NCBI GenBank assembly: GCA_002320245.1
Contig: DCKD01000096.1
Location: 4,679 to 68,678 of the forward strand
Reading direction: 5' to 3'
Source: Lachnospiraceae bacterium UBA1683
GTDB lineage: Bacteria > Bacillota > Clostridia > Lachnospirales > Lachnospiraceae
DNA: 64,000 bases
The position numbers were made by a program, and so were the translations under genes. Below are positions 60,101 to 64,000 of this stretch, one piece after another. The notes under the pieces were generated by a model. It did no database searches. It saw only the letters and a list, made by a program, of their open reading frames with translations, and was not told where the DNA came from. Each line of letters begins with the position of its first letter. Position 1 is the first letter of the stretch.

Positions 60101-61351
60101 GACATCCGGTTCAAAGAAAGATGCCGCGTAATAGTGGGAGACAGTTTCCACTTCACCTTCGTCCAGAAGAAGTGCGGATTTAATCAATGCCTCCCCGTAT
60201 CCGGTAGAGCAGGAGTGGACAATCTCAACGTCCTCCGGCAGTTTGCTGTAAATATCCTTGATGGCAGAAATTGTCGTGCCGAGTGGGTCACCGTCGTTGT
60301 TATGGTAGAAGGAATACAGAAGTGTCCCGTCTTCGCCTACAAGGGCAGCCTTTGTCGTGGTAGAGCCGGCATCGATTCCGAGAAACGCTTTCCCGTGGTA
60401 TGTAGATAAATCTTTGACCGGGACCTGATGTCTGTTGTGGCGGCTGATGAATTCTTCATAGTCTGCGGTGGTGGCAAATAAAGGCTCCATACGGTCTACT
60501 TCGAATTCCATCTGGATTTTGCCTGCAAGACGTTCCTGCATTGCGCGCAGAGATACACGGATATCTTTTTTTGAATTCAGCGCCGAACCAATCGCGGCAA
60601 ACAGATGGGAGTGATTCGGCGCGATCGTGTGTTCATCATCCAGTTTCAATGTGCGGATAAATGCCGCCTTCAGCTCAGACAGAAAATGCAGCGGTCCGCC
60701 CAGAAATGCAACGTGTCCCCGGATTGGCTTACCACATGCCAGTCCGCTGATTGTCTGGTTGACAACGGCCTGAAAAATAGATGCCGCAAGGTCTTCTTTG
60801 GATGCCCCTTCGTTGATTAATGGCTGAATATCAGACTTCGCAAATACGCCGCAGCGGGCGGCGATGGAATATAATGCCTTATAATTTTTTGCATACTCGT
60901 TCAGGCCGGAGGCATCCGTCTGTAAAAGGGAAGCCATCTGGTCGATAAAAGAGCCGGTACCTCCGGCACAGACTCCGTTCATACGCTGCTCTACATTCCC
61001 GCCTTCAAAATAGATAATCTTGGCATCCTCGCCGCCTAACTCGATTGCTACATCAGTCTGCGGTGCGTAATCCTGCAGTGCAGTAGATACGGCGACAACC
61101 TCCTGCACGAAGGGAACACCAAGGTGTTTGGCAAGCGTCAGCCCGCCGGAACCGGTAATAACCGGAGAGACCTGAATCGGTCCCAACTTATAAAGTGCTC
61201 TTCCGAGGAGGTCTGATAATGTCTCCTGGATATTGGCAAAATGCCGCTCGTAGTCAGAAAACAATACTTCATTATCCTGATTCAGAACCGCAATCTTTAC
61301 AGTTGTAGAGCCGATGTCAATCCCTAAAGTATGTAATTCATTCAAACCCAT
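57113..61351 (-). CDS. Giant 2-hydroxyacyl-CoA dehydratase activase-related protein (BadF/BcrAD + DUF2229)
   Basis: A 1412-residue fusion. Two ASKHA ATPase domains of the BadF/BadG/BcrA/BcrD activase type (roughly 5-265 and 320-590) each start with a phosphate loop, GIDIGSTTVK and GIDAGSTTTK, and carry Cys pairs for a bridging [4Fe-4S] cluster (CAGGTGSF; AARCGVF; EACSSGCGSF). A CX2CX3C motif follows near 610-620, then DUF2229 (~660-900) and a dehydratase-like C-terminal part with GGGCRASNY. Such proteins couple ATP hydrolysis to low-potential electron transfer; substrate not established. No separate dehydratase subunits are nearby. Start follows AGAGAGGTT. Confidence 0.9.
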   Translation of the reverse strand: MGLNELHTLGIDIGSTTVKIAVLNQDNEVLFSDYERHFANIQETLSDLLGRALYKLGPIQVSPVITGSGGLTLAKHLGVPFVQEVVAVSTALQDYAPQTDVAIELGGEDAKIIYFEGGNVEQRMNGVCAGGTGSFIDQMASLLQTDASGLNEYAKNYKALYSIAARCGVFAKSDIQPLINEGASKEDLAASIFQAVVNQTISGLACGKPIRGHVAFLGGPLHFLSELKAAFIRTLKLDDEHTIAPNHSHLFAAIGSALNSKKDIRVSLRAMQERLAGKIQMEFEVDRMEPLFATTADYEEFISRHNRHQVPVKDLSTYHGKAFLGIDAGSTTTKAALVGEDGTLLYSFYHNNDGDPLGTTISAIKDIYSKLPEDVEIVHSCSTGYGEALIKSALLLDEGEVETVSHYYAASFFEPDVDCILDIGGQDMKCIKIKNQTVDSVQLNEACSSGCGSFIETFAKSLNYTVEDFAHEALYASNPIDLGTRCTVFMNSKVKQAQKEGAEVADISAGLAYSVIKNALFKVIKVSDASELGKHIVVQGGTFYNNAVLRSFEKIANCEAIRPDIAGIMGAFGAALIARERYVDCEGTSMLSIEDIEALEYSTTMTKCKGCTNNCRLTINHFSGGRKFITGNRCERGLGKEKSKNKLPNLFEYKMNRYFGYTPLEEPDAPRGVIGLPRVLNMYENYPFWFTFFTKLGFRVVLSPASTRSIYELGIESIPSESECYPAKLAHGHVQWLINHGVKHIFYPSIPYERNEFRDANNHYNCPIVTSYPENIKNNMDAIVQGEVDFIHPFINFQSEETISYRLEEELGNKFSVSSNEIRSAVHTAWEELASCREDMRRKGDETIKFLNETGNHGIVLAGRPYHIDPEVNHGLPELINSYNMAVLTEDSVSHLNPVERPLNVMDQWMYHSRLYAAANYVKTVDNLDLIQLNSFGCGLDAVTTDQVADILTNSDKIYTTLKIDEVNNLGAARIRVRSLLAAIRVREMRHAKRTVKPSAIEKVPFTKEMRETYTILCPQMSPIHFELIEPAFRAAGYKVDVLPNDNKQAVDMGLKYVNNDACYPSLMVVGQIMDAILSGKYDTDHLAVIISQTGGGCRASNYIGFIRRALKKAGYAHIPVISINLSGLEDNPGFKITPALALRGVYAAVLGDIFMKCIYRMRPYEAVPGATNAMHRKWAEICKKFVSEGYPSRRRFKKLCRDIIQDFDNIETLDIKKPRVGIVGEILVKFLPAANNHLVDLLENEGAEAVVPDLLDFLQYCFYNQNFKVSHLGMKKSKAALGNIGIKVLEWFRSPAAKAFRESKHFTPPAHIEDLAKMASEIVSIGNQTGEGWFLTGEMLELIQGGAGNIVCTQPFACLPNHVVGKGVIKELRRRHPKSNIVAIDFDPGASEVNQLNRIKLMLSTANKNLE

Positions 61352-61655
61352 AATTAACCTCTCTTTTATTTGAAAAATATATCAGTTATTTCCTATTTAA
61401 TTGTACTCTTAAAGTGACAACAGTTTACATTATACGACAAGAAGAAAAAAAACACAATTGGCATTCTGTCGGACGTTCGAAATCTTAGCACACTATATAC
61501 AGAAACTTTAACTAAATCTTTGCCAAATCTTTATTCTTTTTTGTTTGACAAACGCACAGATGAAATGTACAATTACTTTTAAATGGGTTTGTTTATAGTT
61601 ATTATAGTTATCGAATGAGGGAAAAGATAACAATGTAAAAGGAGATAAAAAGTAT
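61352..61655. other. Divergent intergenic region, AT-rich
   Basis: 304 bases of AT-rich DNA between the giant activase gene and the rhomboid-like gene. It holds the activase promoter at 61429-61457. No frame or RNA is recognised. The plus-strand promoter is not clear. Confidence 0.5.
61429..61457 (-). promoter_or_regulatory. Putative promoter of the giant activase gene
   Basis: On the minus strand TTGTGT (61457-61452), exactly 17 bases, perfect TATAAT (61434-61429), about 78 bases before the start. Confidence 0.6.
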
Positions 61656-62486
61656 TTGAACTGGTTAAGTAAATTAGAAAAAAAATTTGGGCGTCTTGCG
61701 ATTGAAAATCTGACAATGTATCTGATAGGGGCTTATATTATCGGATTTGGAATTGACTATTTCCTTCCTGGGCTTTTTAAATGGCTGACACTGGAACCGG
61801 CATATATCTTAAAAGGACAGGTATGGAGGATTGTTTCATGGGTGCTCGTTCCGCCGAGCGGAAATCTTATTTCCATTATATTTATCATATTGCTGTATTA
61901 TTCGCTTGGTACTGCATTGGAACGTGCATGGGGGACGTTTCGGTATAATGTATATATTTTTTCGGGAATTTTATTTACCGTAATCGGTGCGTTCATTCTG
62001 TATTTTATTATTGGGACAGGCACGGTCGGGTACGGATATTTTTTCAGCACATATTATATTAATATGTCAATTTTCCTTGCATTTGCGGTAAGTTATCCGG
62101 ATATGGAGCTGCTTTTGTACTTTGTGATTCCGATTAAGATGAAGTGGATGGCAATTGTGTATGCGGCGTTTATTATCTATGATTTTATCGCGGGGAATTT
62201 TGTGTCCAGGATTGCGATTGCTGCATCGCTTTTGAACTTTATTGTATTCTTTTTATCAAGCAGGAATATGAAACCATATTCACCGAAAGAACAGATGCGT
62301 AGGAAAAAATATAAGCAACAGTCCCGTCCGCATATGACTTATGCCAATGGAGCACGGCATCGGTGTGCAGTATGCGGCAGGACAGAATTGGATGATCCGA
62401 ATCTGGAATTCCGTTTCTGCTCCAAATGTAATGGAAACTATGAATATTGTCAGAACCATCTGTTTACACACGAACATGTGAAGTAA
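61656..62486 (+). CDS. Rhomboid-like membrane protein lacking catalytic motifs, with C-terminal zinc ribbon
   Basis: A 276-residue protein with about six membrane segments (roughly residues 20-215) in a rhomboid-like arrangement: the first loop has the conserved WR in GQVWRIVSW, and the helices after it have AWGTFRYN. The catalytic GxSG serine motif and the later His are not visible, so it is probably a pseudoprotease of the iRhom/derlin sort. The cytoplasmic tail is basic and ends with a zinc ribbon, CAVCGR then FCSKCN, and a His-rich end. TTG start with AAAGGAG about 11 bases upstream. Function unknown. Confidence 0.75.
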   Translation: MNWLSKLEKKFGRLAIENLTMYLIGAYIIGFGIDYFLPGLFKWLTLEPAYILKGQVWRIVSWVLVPPSGNLISIIFIILLYYSLGTALERAWGTFRYNVYIFSGILFTVIGAFILYFIIGTGTVGYGYFFSTYYINMSIFLAFAVSYPDMELLLYFVIPIKMKWMAIVYAAFIIYDFIAGNFVSRIAIAASLLNFIVFFLSSRNMKPYSPKEQMRRKKYKQQSRPHMTYANGARHRCAVCGRTELDDPNLEFRFCSKCNGNYEYCQNHLFTHEHVK

Positions 62487-62532
62487 GCGGTGAAGTGCAT
62501 AAAATGGAATTAAAAGGAGAACAGAGTAAAAG

Positions 62533-63972
62533 ATGAAGAAAACAAAAGTAGTATGTACAATGGGACCAAATACGAGTAATCCGGACATTATGCGCGGTCT
62601 GGTGCGCAGTGGCATGGATGTTGCACGCTTTAACTTTTCTCATGGGGATTATGAGGAGCATAAAGGCCGTATGGATTTGCTGAAGCAGATTCGTGGGGAG
62701 GAACACGCGAATGTTGCAATACTTCTGGACACAAAAGGACCGGAAATCCGCACGGGGATTTTAAAAGGCGGCAGGAAAGTACAGCTTGAGACAGGTGCGG
62801 ACTTTACACTGACAACGGAAGAGTTCGAAGGAGATGCCGCAAAGGTATCTATCACATATAAAGGTCTTGTCAATGATGTGGAAAAAGGAAAGAAGATTTT
62901 GATTGATGACGGACTGATTGGGCTGGAAGTGGTTTCCAAGACAGAAAAGGATATTATCTGCAAAGTTATCAATGGCGGAGAGCTCGGTGAGCGAAAAGGA
63001 GTGAATGTGCCGAATGTTCCGGTCAGACTTCCGGCAATTACGGAGAAGGATAAAGAAGATATCAAATTCGGAGTGACTCAGGGAATTGACTTTATTGCGG
63101 CGTCTTTTGTCAGAAATGCAGAATGTATTCTGGAAATCCGCGCATTTTTGAAAACGCTGGGAGCACCATATATTCCGATTATTGCTAAGATTGAGAATTC
63201 TGAAGGAATCGAAAACATTGACGAGATTATCCGTGCGGCAGATGGAATCATGGTTGCCCGTGGCGATTTGGGCGTAGAGATTCCTGCAGAGCAAGTCCCT
63301 TACTTGCAGAAGATGATGATTAGGAAATGCAATGATAATTTTAAAACTGTGATTACAGCAACACAGATGCTGGATTCCATGATTCGTAATCCGCGCCCGA
63401 CCAGAGCAGAAGTAACGGATGTTGCGAATGCCGTATATGACGGAACTGATGCGGTGATGCTCTCAGGGGAGACTGCAGCGGGAAAATATCCGGTCGAGGC
63501 GTTACAGATGATGGTCCATATTATCGAAAGTACGGAGGAGCATCTGGATTATGATTTGATTCTCCAGCAGGCAGGAGACCATTTGAAGGCGGGGATTTCC
63601 AGTGCAATCGGGTATTCGTCCGTACTGGCTGCCTCGAATCTGAATGCAAAATGTATTATCACGCCGTCTGTATCCGGGGCGACGACAAGGGTTGTGTCGA
63701 ATCTGCGCCCGAGGCAGGAGATTATCGGAGTGACGCCAAATGAACGTACACTTCGCAGAATGGCTATTTACTGGGGCGTCAGACCGCTGAAGTCATTGCA
63801 GTCTGACACAACCGATGATATTTGCGACAATGCAATTGAACTCGCGTCCGTAAAAAAATATGTTGAACCGGGGGATATTGTTGTGCTGACAGCGGGAATT
63901 CCTTCACCGAGTGTACAGAAAGAAAAGAGCGGCGTCAGCAATATGATGAGAATTGCGGTTGTAGAAGAATAA
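62533..63972 (+). CDS. pyk: Pyruvate kinase
   Basis: A 479-residue enzyme converting phosphoenolpyruvate and ADP to pyruvate and ATP, the last step of glycolysis. It has KVVCTMGPNTSNPD at its start, the ARFNFSHGDYEEH loop, the catalytic region IIAKIENSEGIENIDEI with MVARGDLGVEIP, and TRAEVTDVANAV. It lacks the extra ~100-residue PEP-utiliser domain of the Bacillus enzyme. GGAGA ribosome site. The last 28 bases of the window after it hold nothing recognisable. Confidence 0.97.
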   Translation: MKKTKVVCTMGPNTSNPDIMRGLVRSGMDVARFNFSHGDYEEHKGRMDLLKQIRGEEHANVAILLDTKGPEIRTGILKGGRKVQLETGADFTLTTEEFEGDAAKVSITYKGLVNDVEKGKKILIDDGLIGLEVVSKTEKDIICKVINGGELGERKGVNVPNVPVRLPAITEKDKEDIKFGVTQGIDFIAASFVRNAECILEIRAFLKTLGAPYIPIIAKIENSEGIENIDEIIRAADGIMVARGDLGVEIPAEQVPYLQKMMIRKCNDNFKTVITATQMLDSMIRNPRPTRAEVTDVANAVYDGTDAVMLSGETAAGKYPVEALQMMVHIIESTEEHLDYDLILQQAGDHLKAGISSAIGYSSVLAASNLNAKCIITPSVSGATTRVVSNLRPRQEIIGVTPNERTLRRMAIYWGVRPLKSLQSDTTDDICDNAIELASVKKYVEPGDIVVLTAGIPSPSVQKEKSGVSNMMRIAVVEE

Positions 63973-64000
63973 GCAGAAACAGGGAAACTCCCACGCCATG

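Noticed and set aside
1..64000. CRISPR arrays, prophage, transposases, tRNA or rRNA genes
   Set aside because: No regularly spaced repeats, no phage structural or transposase motifs, and no tRNA-like cloverleaf or rRNA sequence was seen in the intergenic regions when read through.

Overview
The window looks like chromosomal DNA of a low-to-mid GC Gram-positive anaerobe of the class Clostridia, most likely a gut Lachnospiraceae (Ruminococcus/Mediterraneibacter/Dorea-like). The reasons are the Firmicutes replicase PolC, class II GalT paired with GalK, a Feo cluster carrying DUF2325/DUF3793 genes, several radical SAM enzymes, a giant 2-hydroxyacyl-CoA dehydratase activase-like protein, and strong AGGAGG-type ribosome binding sites. 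The genus is an inference. I see no rRNA, tRNA, CRISPR array, prophage or insertion sequence.

Layout. 1-1000: 3' end of a Mn-dependent pyrophosphatase gene and a flavin reductase. 1-4.8 kb: galK-galT (minus) divergent from an AraC regulator. 4.8-12 kb: MATE exporter; deacetylase-tcdA-rarA; and on the minus strand malic enzyme, a YhcC-type radical SAM protein and DUF4364. 12-16.8 kb: rho, rpmE, DUF1385, prmC and prfA, closed by a strong terminator. 16.9-24.3 kb: an alpha-galactoside locus (YesL-like protein, lipoprotein, two permeases, GH36 alpha-galactosidase, AraC regulator) with no transporter ATPase; released galactose would feed GalK/GalT. 24.3-30.5 kb: an ABC exporter, then a five-gene lantibiotic-immunity-type ABC transporter plus two-component system (LanFEG/CprABC-like) without lantibiotic biosynthesis genes. 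30.6-36 kb: an iron cluster (feoA, feoA, feoB, DUF2325, DUF3793, flavodoxin, NAD(P)H:FMN reductase-like). 36-48 kb: SDR remnant, DUF2156 protein, aminotransferase, hisC, small membrane exporter, unknown membrane-anchored protein, ispG, polC, glyA. 48-57 kb: cold-shock gene, a radical SAM/DUF4130 DNA-repair pair, NfeD-SPFH, an Agr-like LytTR two-component pair, a nuclease-helicase fusion, greA. 57-64 kb: the 1412-residue activase-like protein, a rhomboid-like zinc-ribbon protein without visible catalytic residues, and pyruvate kinase.

Two regulatory signals stand out. First, the palindrome TTAGA-N4-ACTAA occurs four times within 3.3 kb, always in non-coding DNA of the iron cluster, and one copy overlaps the -10 of a near-consensus feoA promoter next to a Fur-like box. 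This suggests a metal-responsive regulon that includes the uncharacterised DUF2325 and DUF3793 genes. Second, the promoter of the radical SAM/DUF4130 pair is bracketed by two LexA(DinR)-type boxes, and the radical SAM protein ends with QLSLF, the same beta-clamp-binding sequence found at the end of PolC in this window. Together these suggest an SOS-induced, clamp-associated DNA repair or modification system whose chemistry is undescribed. Both are the best candidates here for new biology.
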